From SZUA-444 sp965226565 (GTDB lineage Bacteria > Bacillota > Clostridia > Oscillospirales > Ruminococcaceae), in contig CBDDDI010000004.1 in NCBI GenBank assembly GCA_965226565.1, positions 186,001-250,000 on the forward strand: 64,000 nt of DNA. Reading direction: 5' to 3'. Under the pieces are notes generated by a model that saw nothing but the letters and a program-made list of their open reading frames with translations, did no database searches and had not been told where the DNA came from. Positions 7,147 through 15,630 of the stretch are shown piece after piece (positions within the stretch are counted from its first letter, which is position 1; every line of letters starts with the position of its first letter). The position numbers and the translations under genes are program-made.

Positions 7147-9570
7147 TTAGCATCTAATAAGTCTTTCTGCTTCCAAAGCATCTAGTGCTGTAACTACTTC
7201 TACAGTTTCTTTCAAAGGTTTGCCTTCTAAAGCAACCTCAAGAACATCTTCAAGTGTTCTTGCAAAAACAAAATCAACTGCACATTTTATTACATCATCA
7301 ACTTCCTCTAAATCACCTTTGTTTCCATAAGGAATAATGACTGTTTTAATTCCTGCTTTATATGCCGCCATAGTTTTTTCTCTTAAACCACCTATAGGCA
7401 GTACTTTTCCATGTAATGTAATCTCACCTGTCATAGCAACATCACTTCTTACACGAATTCCTGATAATGCAGATATTAAACTTGTTACAAGTGTTACTCC
7501 AGCAGAAGGTCCGTCTTTTGGAACAGCTCCTTCTGGCGCATGTATATGAAGATCTTTATTAACATAAAATTTTTCGTTAATATGATATTTATTAGCTATG
7601 CTTCTGCAATAACTAACTGCAATCTTAGCACTTTCCTTCATTACATCTCCAAGACTTCCTGTTACGTCAATTTTACCTTTACCGTTCAAAACCAACACTT
7701 CAAGAGGCATAATTACACCACCAACAGAAGTCCAAGCAAGACCATTTGTAACACCAACACTATTTTCTTTACTATAAAAATCATCATGATATTTTTTAAC
7801 ACCAAGATATTTTTCTATATTAGTATTTGTAAACACAACTTTTTTAACTGAATTCTCAACAATTTCTTTTGCAGCTTTTCTACACAAAGAACCAATTGCT
7901 CTTTCAAGTTTTCTAACTCCAGCTTCTTTTGTATAATTATCAATAAGTGAGTATATCACATCATCATTAATTTTACAAGTAGAAGCTTTTAGGCCATTTT
8001 TTTTCAATTGTTTAGAAATAAGGTGTTTTTTACAAATATTAAACTTTTCTTCTCTTGTATAACTTGAAAGCTCAATAATTTCCATTCTATCAAGAAGTGG
8101 TGGAGCAATTGTATCAAGAGTATTCGCTGTTGTAACAAACAACACATTACTTAAATCAAAAGGAATCTCTAAATAATGATCTCTAAAAGCGATATTTTGC
8201 TCACTATCTAAAACTTCAAGCATAGCAGCAGATGGATCACCTCTAAAATCATTGCTCATTTTATCTATTTCATCTAACAAAACAAGTGGATTATTACTAC
8301 CAGCTTGTTTTATCGCATCAATAATTCTTCCTGGCATAGAACCAATATAAGTTTTTCTATGACCTCTTATATCAGATTCATCTTTAACTCCACCAAGAGA
8401 AACTCTAACATATTTTCTTCCTAAAGCTTTTGCAATGCTTTTACCAACTGAAGTTTTACCAACACCAGGAGGTCCAACAAGACAAATAATTTGACCTTTA
8501 ATTTTTGGAGATAAAGATCTAACAGAAAGAGTTTCTAATACTCTTTCTTTAACTCTTTTCATTCCATAATGATCTTTATCAAGCACATTTTTAGCTTTTT
8601 TAATATCAGTTTTATCTTTAGTAGATTTATTCCATGGCAATTCAATACAAGCATCTAAATAAGTTTTTATCACTCCAGCTTCTTGAGAATATGGAGAAAT
8701 TTTAGTAAGTTTAGCTGCTTCACTATATAATTTTTCAGAAATTTCATCAGATAATTTTAAATCTGAAATCTTTTCCATATAAGTAAAAACTTCATCATTA
8801 GCGTCATTACTTTCACCAAGCTGAGATTGAATAATTTTTAATTGTTCACGTAAATAATATTCACGTTGATTTTTATCCATAGCTTCGCTAACTTGCTGTT
8901 GAATCTCATGTTCTATTTGTAAAACTTCAGTTTCATTAATTAATATAGCCAGCAATAAATCAAGTTTTTTATGTATATTTGATATTTCAAGCAATGATTG
9001 TTTTTCTTCGTTAGACAAACTAATATTAAAAACTATTGATCTAAAAACTTTTTCTGCATTATTTTCACCAAGCACAGATGCTAAAAGCTCTTGAGGCATT
9101 TTTGGCATAGAAGCTGCATATTTTTCAAAAGCTTGTTTAACTGAACGAACTAAAGCAATTAATTCTTTATTTCTTTGACTATACCTTGTTGTATCAACAA
9201 CAGGCTTCACTTCTGCTGTCAAAAGCACATTTTCTGTGTTTTCGCTTAATTTTATAACTTTTGCCTTTTCGATACCTTCAACAAGAACTCTTATAATGTT
9301 ATCAGGAGTTTTAATAATTTGTTTTATTTTCGCAATAACTCCAACTTTATAAACATCTTTTTGTTTAGGATCTTCAGCAAACATATCTTTTTGAGAAACA
9401 AGGAATATCTTTCTATCCATACTAAGAGCTAAATTTATAGAATTAATTGACTTTTCTCTAGCAACATCAAAATGCATTATCATGGTAGGGAAAATAACTA
9501 AATCACGCATAGCAAGTGCAGGCAAAATAATACTATTATTTCTATTATTTTCTATATCTTTTTTCACCAT
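7147..9570 (-). CDS. lon: ATP-dependent Lon protease (endopeptidase La)
   Basis: 807 residues, the usual length of bacterial LonA. Domains in order: N-terminal substrate-binding LAN domain (LPALAMRDLVIFPTM), a coiled helical region, an AAA+ module with Walker A GPPGVGKTS and Walker B VLLDEIDKM, and the C-terminal protease domain. The catalytic serine is in PKDGPSAGV and the catalytic lysine in GKVLPIGGLREK. It degrades damaged and regulatory proteins in the cytosol. It is the first gene of the lon-engB-lysA cluster. I see no CIRCE or CtsR operator upstream. Confidence 0.97.
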   Translation of the reverse strand: MVKKDIENNRNNSIILPALAMRDLVIFPTMIMHFDVAREKSINSINLALSMDRKIFLVSQKDMFAEDPKQKDVYKVGVIAKIKQIIKTPDNIIRVLVEGIEKAKVIKLSENTENVLLTAEVKPVVDTTRYSQRNKELIALVRSVKQAFEKYAASMPKMPQELLASVLGENNAEKVFRSIVFNISLSNEEKQSLLEISNIHKKLDLLLAILINETEVLQIEHEIQQQVSEAMDKNQREYYLREQLKIIQSQLGESNDANDEVFTYMEKISDLKLSDEISEKLYSEAAKLTKISPYSQEAGVIKTYLDACIELPWNKSTKDKTDIKKAKNVLDKDHYGMKRVKERVLETLSVRSLSPKIKGQIICLVGPPGVGKTSVGKSIAKALGRKYVRVSLGGVKDESDIRGHRKTYIGSMPGRIIDAIKQAGSNNPLVLLDEIDKMSNDFRGDPSAAMLEVLDSEQNIAFRDHYLEIPFDLSNVLFVTTANTLDTIAPPLLDRMEIIELSSYTREEKFNICKKHLISKQLKKNGLKASTCKINDDVIYSLIDNYTKEAGVRKLERAIGSLCRKAAKEIVENSVKKVVFTNTNIEKYLGVKKYHDDFYSKENSVGVTNGLAWTSVGGVIMPLEVLVLNGKGKIDVTGSLGDVMKESAKIAVSYCRSIANKYHINEKFYVNKDLHIHAPEGAVPKDGPSAGVTLVTSLISALSGIRVRSDVAMTGEITLHGKVLPIGGLREKTMAAYKAGIKTVIIPYGNKGDLEEVDDVIKCAVDFVFARTLEDVLEVALEGKPLKETVEVVTALDALEAERLIRC

Positions 9571-9659
9571 TATATCACCTATTTATTTTAAATTTAGTAT
9601 ACTATTTCTATTTTATTAAACACTTATAAAGGATAACATATTTTATTAAAATATGCAAC

Positions 9660-9696
9660 ATAAAAACCTTCTAAGAACTTGCCTTAGAAGGTTTAA
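9660..9696 (-). terminator. Terminator of the SARP-type regulator gene
   Basis: Minus-strand stem AACCTTCTAAG / CTTAGAAGGTT with a 7-nt loop, followed by T5. It separates this gene from lon. Confidence 0.9.
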
Positions 9697-9701
9697 TAAG
9701 A

Positions 9702-10907
9702 TTACATAAAACTTTGTATTTCTTCGTCATTGCTTTTCATGTCGCATCTTATAACGTAACCTTTTCTGGCAATGGCTCTCTTGCAATTTTTCATTATACG
9801 CTCAGTAACAGCACAAGCGTTATCCATAGTTGTATCAGATAACATAACAATACATTGCGAAACACTGTATCTAGCAAATACATCACTTGATCTTAAAGAT
9901 TTCTTTAGAATATCCTCTACATTAAGCATAACAGGTTCTAATGATTCAGCTTGATCAAACTCAGCTTTTTTGCCATCTAAAGATATTAAAATAACATACA
10001 AAGGATTCTTTTTTCTTTTACTTAATCTTGATTCAACTTGATATCTTTGTTTAAAGAATTCAAATTCACAATAAAATGCACCATTTGATTCTTCTGATTC
10101 TTCCAAACTATTACTCACTTTTTTAATATCAACTTGTTTTTTGTTGTTAGCATTAAATATTTTTGAATATAGTTCAGAAAATCTCTCAGAAAGACTTTGA
10201 CCAAAATTCAAATAGAAAAATTTTTCTACTTTTTTATATTGCTCAATAGCTCCAGATACATTTCCTTCATTATAAAGAGCATTAATCATTTGATAATAAA
10301 AACTCTCTTCATATGGATTTATAATTATTGAATTCTTACAGATATGACTAATCATCGCATAATCTTCATTTTTATCTAATAATGCTACCGTCCTATTAAC
10401 AATTTCAGAATGCAACTGATTATAGTATGTATATAACGGTATAACCCAATATTCTGAAGAATATTTTGTTATAAAAGTACCTTTATAAAGTTCTACCGCA
10501 AGCATACCAGCACAAACTTTTTCTTCATGAGTAGACCTGCTATTAACAAGTTTCTTATACTCACTTTCAAACATCTCACAATCAACTTCGATTTCAAATT
10601 CAGTATTCCATCCATAAGAACCTCTTGAACATTTAATTAATTTTTCATAATTCTCAATTTCAAGCTTTCCTAAAATATTTCTCGTTCTGTGTAAAAGTGT
10701 TTTTAGTGCATTAACTGGATTTTCAGATTTTTCTTCTTGCCATAGTACATCAAATAGTTCAGTTTGTGGTATTTCTCTATTTCTATTAACTATTAAATAC
10801 GAAAGTAAGATCCATGATTTTTTTGACAAAACTGTATTTTCCGTAATAACATTATCCTTATACCGTATAGACAGTTCGCCAAACAAACTAACATAAATTG
10901 TATCCAT
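9702..10907 (-). CDS. SARP-type (BTAD domain) regulator fused to a degenerate GGDEF domain
   Basis: 401 residues. Residues 1-95 look like an OmpR/SARP winged-helix DNA-binding domain (LFGELSIRYKDN, WILLSYLIVNRNREIPQTEL). Residues 100-255 match the bacterial transcriptional activation domain (ELYKGTFI, NPYEESFYYQMINALYNEG, AIEQYKKVEKFFYLNFG). The C-terminal 110 residues align with a diguanylate cyclase domain, but the GGDEF signature is replaced by SVSQC (348-352) and the metal-binding Asp by Ser (LISLDG), so it should be inactive. An I-site-like RSSD (339-342) is kept at the normal distance of five residues. It may sense c-di-GMP, which is inference. A monocistronic unit. Confidence 0.75.
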   Translation of the reverse strand: MDTIYVSLFGELSIRYKDNVITENTVLSKKSWILLSYLIVNRNREIPQTELFDVLWQEEKSENPVNALKTLLHRTRNILGKLEIENYEKLIKCSRGSYGWNTEFEIEVDCEMFESEYKKLVNSRSTHEEKVCAGMLAVELYKGTFITKYSSEYWVIPLYTYYNQLHSEIVNRTVALLDKNEDYAMISHICKNSIIINPYEESFYYQMINALYNEGNVSGAIEQYKKVEKFFYLNFGQSLSERFSELYSKIFNANNKKQVDIKKVSNSLEESEESNGAFYCEFEFFKQRYQVESRLSKRKKNPLYVILISLDGKKAEFDQAESLEPVMLNVEDILKKSLRSSDVFARYSVSQCIVMLSDTTMDNACAVTERIMKNCKRAIARKGYVIRCDMKSNDEEIQSFM

Positions 10908-11130
10908 AATTCATCTCCTCACATTATTTATTTGAAATCTGTTGGTTGTTTTGCATTAAAAAATTGAGATATGTAATAATCTTTTATCTATTTATTATAA
11001 TAATACTTTTTTCTAACTTTTTCAATACATTTTTGATTTTTTTTACAATCCGTGAAAAAATGATTAAATTATTGTGTAATTTGTATACTGCGTAAACGTT
11101 TTCAATTATTTCTGTAATTTTTTTGATATT

Positions 11131-11400
11131 CTACACAAATATAATTACCAAATTAAGAACACTAAATAAAAACACTGCTATTGCAAACGTCATTCTTAGT
11201 ATAAAACCTGATTTAGAGAAATTGTTTTTATTTTTTATTATATTTAAAATAATGCTTATTAATATTAAACAAAATCCTACAAAAACAAAAAAATCTATTG
11301 TCTTTTTAGGAACTGGTGTTCCAAATAAATTTATTACTCTAGGACCAATTAATGATGTAACTCCCATAACTGCTAAAATTATTTTGATTTTTTCTCTCAT
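11131..11400 (-). CDS. Small three-segment membrane protein, unknown
   Basis: About 89 residues with three predicted membrane segments (near residues 4-24, 34-55 and 66-88) and few charged residues. I do not recognise a family. I chose the second ATG (11400) because an AAGGAG site lies 7 nt before it, while the first ATG (11406) is only one base from that site. A plus-strand frame over the same bases has no ribosome binding site and was rejected. It stands alone between the SARP gene and trpS. Confidence 0.5.
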   Translation of the reverse strand: MREKIKIILAVMGVTSLIGPRVINLFGTPVPKKTIDFFVFVGFCLILISIILNIIKNKNNFSKSGFILRMTFAIAVFLFSVLNLVIIFV

Positions 11401-11457
11401 TTTCATTCTCCTTATGTATGATAAATTTATATCAAATTATTATTTAATTTTTTAACC

Positions 11458-11510
11458 TAAAAAATCCGTTTATTGTTTTGCTTAACCACAAATTAATAAA
11501 CGGACTTTCA
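11458..11510 (-). terminator. Terminator of trpS
   Basis: Minus-strand 10-bp perfect stem TCCGTTTATT / AATAAACGGA with a 20-nt loop, followed by T6. It lies directly after the trpS stop. Confidence 0.8.
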
Positions 11511-11530
11511 ATAAAAGAACTTTTAAAAAA

Positions 11531-12541
11531 CTATTTTAAAGGAAAATCAACAAATCCAACTTTCCTATATGCTTTTGTCAAAGTTTTTTGTGAAATCTTC
11601 AATGCTTGCATTGCTCCTTTAGAATAACACTCTTTTAAATACTGCTTATCAGCAGAAATCTTTGCAAAATTCTCACGAACTGGTCTTAAATGTTCTGCAA
11701 CAACTTCTCCAACTGCTATTTTAAAATCACCATAACCTTTTCCTGAAAAATCATTTGTTATTTCTTCAAAATCTTTACCTGTTACCAAAGAATAAATTGT
11801 CATCAAATTATTAATTCCATCTTTTCCTTCTTTATAACAAACCTGTGCGTCACTATCCGTAACAGCCTTTTTAAATTTTCTAATAATTGTATCTTTATCA
11901 TCAAGTATATAAATACAACCATTTTGATTTTCATCACTTTTAGACATTTTCTTTGTTGGATCAGCAAGCGACATTATTTTTGCTCCAACCTTTGGAATAT
12001 AAGGTTCTGGAACTGTAAATAGTTCACCATAACGCTGATTAAATCTTCCTGCAACATCTCTTGAAAGTTCAAGATGTTGTTTTTGATCAACTCCAACAGG
12101 AACTAAATCTGTTTTATAAAGCAATATATCTCCAGCCATTAAAACAGGATATGTGAAAAGTCCAGCATTTACATTATCAGCATGTTTTGCACTTTTGTCT
12201 TTAAATTGTGTCATTCTTGATAACTCACCAAATTGTGTTGAACAAGATAAAAGCCAATTTGCTTCTGCATGTGTTTTAACATGACTTTGGATAAATGCAA
12301 CACTTTTTTCTGGATCCACTCCACATGCTAAAATTAATGCATATGAATCAAGTGTTTGCTTTCTTAATTTAACTGGATCTTGCTTAACAGTAATAGCATG
12401 CATATTAACTATAGAGTAAATACAATTATATTCTTCTTGCAACAAAGCCCAGTTTCTTACTGCTCCAAGATAATTTCCTAAAGTGAATATACCTGTTGGT
12501 TGTATACCACTAAATATTGTTTTTTTGTTTGGATCAAACAT
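11531..12541 (-). CDS. trpS: Tryptophanyl-tRNA synthetase
   Basis: 336 residues, a class I aminoacyl-tRNA synthetase that charges tRNA-Trp. The HIGH-like signature is TLGNYLG and the KMSKS signature is KKMSKS. GDILLYKTDLVPVGVDQKQH is the tryptophan and dimer region. The start is the second ATG (12541), 7 nt after a perfect AGGAGG; the first ATG (12547) lies next to that site and is too close. The 58-nt upstream gap is too short for a T-box, unlike the trpB gene of this window. Confidence 0.96.
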   Translation of the reverse strand: MFDPNKKTIFSGIQPTGIFTLGNYLGAVRNWALLQEEYNCIYSIVNMHAITVKQDPVKLRKQTLDSYALILACGVDPEKSVAFIQSHVKTHAEANWLLSCSTQFGELSRMTQFKDKSAKHADNVNAGLFTYPVLMAGDILLYKTDLVPVGVDQKQHLELSRDVAGRFNQRYGELFTVPEPYIPKVGAKIMSLADPTKKMSKSDENQNGCIYILDDKDTIIRKFKKAVTDSDAQVCYKEGKDGINNLMTIYSLVTGKDFEEITNDFSGKGYGDFKIAVGEVVAEHLRPVRENFAKISADKQYLKECYSKGAMQALKISQKTLTKAYRKVGFVDFPLK

Positions 12542-12600
12542 CAACATTCCTCCTGAACTAATATTATTTTCTTTTTATATCAAATCACATATCGTGATTG

Positions 12601-13188
12601 CTAATTATAATTATTATTCTCGCATATTTTATCATCAATTTTATTTATTTTATCATCGTTTTTATTTATCTTATCATATAATCTTTTAGCTGTATAGAAA
12701 TTCACCAAGAATCCTATATGCACCAATAAAGCAATTACTAGCAATACAATTGATATATCTTCAACTACTATATTTTCTATCCAAAAAGTACATAAAGATG
12801 ATATAATAATCGAAACAGATTGAATGCCCCACAAAATCATAAGTTTTTTAGAATTAAGTTCTGCATTTTCTGCTTTTTCAAGATCTTTTACTCCTGCCAC
12901 TATAAAATAATCAATATATATAGATACAAAAACAACCAATATATCTAACACAATAATAAATTCACTATCATAATATCCTATTGATAATTCAATTATATTT
13001 TTTATTAATATATACACTAACAAACCAGCTGTCCACCATTTTGCATTATGAAAATTTTTGCTTTTACAAGTAAGCTGATGGCATCCTAAAAATATAAAAA
13101 TATATCCAACAAAATCTGATAAAATATCAAATCCATTAAATTCAAAATCAAAAAACAACAAAATAAAACCAATTAAAATTTTTGTCAA
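12601..13188 (-). CDS. Polytopic membrane protein, unknown function
   Basis: About 195 residues, with five or six hydrophobic segments spread over residues 1-165 and a charged tail that repeats the motif DKINKNDDKINKIDDKI. I do not recognise a family. The start is taken as TTG at 13188, which lies 8 nt after GGAGG; the GTG at 13203 overlaps that site. It heads a group of small membrane proteins between trpS and an aminotransferase gene and may share a transcript with trpS. Confidence 0.6.
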   Translation of the reverse strand: MTKILIGFILLFFDFEFNGFDILSDFVGYIFIFLGCHQLTCKSKNFHNAKWWTAGLLVYILIKNIIELSIGYYDSEFIIVLDILVVFVSIYIDYFIVAGVKDLEKAENAELNSKKLMILWGIQSVSIIISSLCTFWIENIVVEDISIVLLVIALLVHIGFLVNFYTAKRLYDKINKNDDKINKIDDKICENNNYN

Positions 13189-13227
13189 AACCTTTTCCTC
13201 CACTTAAACCTTTAACTTCCCTTAAAA

Positions 13228-13590
13228 TCAACTTAATTTAAATAAGTTAGCTCCACAATTAGGACAACTCTGTACATCTTCATATAACAATGTCTCACAA
13301 TATGGACAATATCTTTCATTTTCAGTTGTATCAACATCCTCATATGTATATTCATATATCTCTTCTTGTTCAACATATATTTCTTGATGTTCAGCAAGTT
13401 TCTTTTTTTTAGATTTTTCTAAAAAGAAAAACAAAAAGAATAAGAACACATATGTTAATGATGCTAAAAAAAGCTCTGAATCCTTTGATGTTAATGCACC
13501 AATAAAACATACTACAGAACCAAAAATTGAAAATATCTTAATAGCTTTTAAAAATTTTAATACACCTTTTTTAGAATTTTTATTTTCCAT
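13228..13590 (-). CDS. Membrane protein with C-terminal zinc ribbon
   Basis: 120 residues: a basic N-terminus, two membrane segments (about 15-33 and 38-58), an acidic linker rich in Glu and Tyr, and a C-terminal zinc-ribbon CPYC-x10-CPNC (residues about 94-111) ending GANLF. It is a paralogue of the next gene upstream, sharing the start KKGVLKFLKAI, the ribbon and a similar GAGGT ribosome site. Zinc ribbons of this kind often mediate protein contacts in membrane-associated sensors; no specific function can be assigned. Confidence 0.65.
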   Translation of the reverse strand: MENKNSKKGVLKFLKAIKIFSIFGSVVCFIGALTSKDSELFLASLTYVFLFFLFFFLEKSKKKKLAEHQEIYVEQEEIYEYTYEDVDTTENERYCPYCETLLYEDVQSCPNCGANLFKLS

Positions 13591-13627
13591 ATATACTACC
13601 TCTTTTATTTTTCGTCAAGCTCTTTTA

Positions 13628-14179
13628 TTATAATAAATTTGCTCCACAGCTAGGACAATGTTGAACATCTGCATCCAACACAGTCTCACAATATGGACAA
13701 TTTTTTTCTTTTTTTAATTTAAAAGTATTATTATCTGATAATTCTATACGAAAATTAATCTGTGATTTTTTTGGTTTTATATTTTTTAAAGCTTTTTCTA
13801 GAAAAAATAACAAGACAACTAAAAGTCCAGTAATTAAACCTGACGAAATATAAATTGAATCATGTAATGCAAAAGCAGCAACAAAAAACATTAACGCAAG
13901 CATAGCAAAAACTACTTCAATAATTCTTAAAACAATTAGTTGATTTTTTCTATTTTTATTATATGTATCTTTTTGTTTATCAAAATTATTATTTTTCATC
14001 AAATTTTCCAATGCCAAACGTGTAACAAAAGGAATAGAAAATAATACTACTACCAACATACCTTCTAAAGACTTTGATGAAATGGATATAATTAACGATA
14101 ATATAGCAAAAATTGATGACATAACTTCTATAATTTTTAGAAAAGTATGCATACCTTTTTTAACATTGTTATTTTTCAT
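13628..14179 (-). CDS. Membrane protein with C-terminal zinc ribbon (paralogue)
   Basis: 183 residues. It has four hydrophobic segments as two pairs (about 15-50 and 83-125) and the C-terminal ribbon CPYCETVLDADVQHCPSC followed by GANLL. The N-terminus (KKGMHTFLKIIEVM) and ribbon are clearly related to the neighbouring 120-residue protein, but this copy has an extra membrane pair, so one gene probably arose by duplication with internal expansion. Its 5' end is 19 nt after the aminotransferase gene, so co-transcription with it is likely. Confidence 0.65.
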   Translation of the reverse strand: MKNNNVKKGMHTFLKIIEVMSSIFAILSLIISISSKSLEGMLVVVLFSIPFVTRLALENLMKNNNFDKQKDTYNKNRKNQLIVLRIIEVVFAMLALMFFVAAFALHDSIYISSGLITGLLVVLLFFLEKALKNIKPKKSQINFRIELSDNNTFKLKKEKNCPYCETVLDADVQHCPSCGANLL

Positions 14180-14198
14180 ATATAATACCTCTTAAATA

Positions 14199-15395
14199 TT
14201 ATTCTCCAAACATGTCTTTAGAAAGTTTACCTAAAATCTCACAACCTTTAATAATATGCTCATCTGATGGAGTTGAAAAATTCATTCTAAATGAATATGT
14301 TACATCGCTTTCATTAACCATAAATGCACTTCCTGGAACAAGTGCAACTTTAAATTCCTCAACAGCTTTTTTACAAAATCCCATCATATCAGAACCTTCA
14401 GGCAATGTGCACCAAAGAAATAATCCACCTTGAGGTCTTGTGTATTGAATAGCAGAAGAGAAGTTTTTCTCTATACATTCAAGCATCAATTTGCATTTTT
14501 TCTTATAAATTTCTTGCAATGATTTAATATGATTATCAAAATTATATTTTGTGATAAATTCATTACAAATAAGCTGTGATAAAATTGTTGTATGAACATC
14601 AGAAACTTGTTTACAAACAACCATTTTCTGAATAATTTCTTTTGATGCAGAAGCATATCCTACTCTTAATCCAGGAGCAAGAACTTTAGAAAAACTTCCA
14701 GTATAAATAACATGATTTCTTGTATCAAGAGATTTAATTGTTGGAACATTTTCGCCATCAAATCTAAGGTCTCCATAAGGATTGTCCTCTAAAATAACAA
14801 AATCATATTTATATGCAAGCTCAAGTACAGCTTTTCTTTTTTCAAGACTCATAGTCAAACCTGTTGGATTTTGAAAATTAGGTATTAAATAAAGCATTTT
14901 AACATTTTTATTACTCTTAATTTTTTCTTCAAGCATTTTTATATTAATACCATCATTTTGAAGCTCAACTCCAACTAAATTTATATTGTATGATTTAAAT
15001 GCATTTAAAGATCCAATAAAGCTTGGCGCTTCACAAATTAAAGTATCACCTTCATTTAATAAAACTTTGCAAGAAAGCTCATTTGCTTGCTGAGCACCAG
15101 AAGTAATAATAAGCTCGTCCTTTGAAGCATCAAAATTACCACTTTTACTCATAGATTTTTTTAATGTATCTCTTAAAGGTGTATAACCTTCTGTTATGCT
15201 ATATTGAAGTGCCAAAACAGGATTTTCTGACATAATTTTATTTGTTATTTCAGCTATTTCGTTAACAGGAAAAGCCTCTGGAGCAGGATTTCCTGCAGCA
15301 AATGATATAACACTTGGATCTGATGTAAACTTTAAAATTTCTCTTATTGCAGAAGCTTGTAAACCTGAGACCTTATCAGAAAAAATATAATTCAT
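14199..15395 (-). CDS. PLP-dependent aminotransferase (class I/II, 2-aminoadipate/MocR-like family)
   Basis: 398 residues, fold-type I. The N-terminus VSGLQASAIREILKFTSDP and PGFISFAAG-like ISFAAGNPAPEAFPV are typical of the LysN/aromatic aminotransferase group related to MocR C-termini. NPTGLTMS, ILEDNPYGDLRF and the PLP lysine in TGSFSKVLAPGLRVGY are present. It transfers amino groups between amino acids and 2-oxo acids; substrate specificity cannot be read from sequence. No GntR DNA-binding domain is attached. The gene is divergent from the spoVB-like gene. Confidence 0.88.
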   Translation of the reverse strand: MNYIFSDKVSGLQASAIREILKFTSDPSVISFAAGNPAPEAFPVNEIAEITNKIMSENPVLALQYSITEGYTPLRDTLKKSMSKSGNFDASKDELIITSGAQQANELSCKVLLNEGDTLICEAPSFIGSLNAFKSYNINLVGVELQNDGINIKMLEEKIKSNKNVKMLYLIPNFQNPTGLTMSLEKRKAVLELAYKYDFVILEDNPYGDLRFDGENVPTIKSLDTRNHVIYTGSFSKVLAPGLRVGYASASKEIIQKMVVCKQVSDVHTTILSQLICNEFITKYNFDNHIKSLQEIYKKKCKLMLECIEKNFSSAIQYTRPQGGLFLWCTLPEGSDMMGFCKKAVEEFKVALVPGSAFMVNESDVTYSFRMNFSTPSDEHIIKGCEILGKLSKDMFGE

Positions 15396-15537
15396 AAATT
15401 AATCCTCCAAAAAAATTGTACTAATGATTGTACTAATGTATGTAAATTCCTATATAAAACTATAATCAATAATTTACAATTTAAAATAATTACACAAAAA
15501 TATTATACTATATTTAAAGGAAAATTTAAAGTCTTTA

Positions 15538-15566
15538 TTGAATAAATTACAGTTTTATTGTAGAAT
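15538..15566 (+). promoter_or_regulatory. Predicted promoter of the spoVB-like gene
   Basis: TTGAAT (15538-15543), 17-nt spacer, TAGAAT (15561-15566). The in-frame TTG at 15538 is therefore more likely a -35 box than a start codon. Confidence 0.55.
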
Positions 15567-15630
15567 GGGTTGTACTATAAAGGACAACAACAGCATAAAT
15601 ATAGTAAAAACAAATTTTAGGGAGGTCAAC

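Noticed and set aside
11123..11455. Plus-strand frame of 110 codons over the small membrane protein
   Set aside because: It has no ribosome binding site and lies antisense to a minus-strand frame that has AAGGAG at the right distance and clear membrane segments.
12542..12600. T-box or other leader in front of trpS
   Set aside because: Only 58 nt are available; the region shows just a short inverted repeat.
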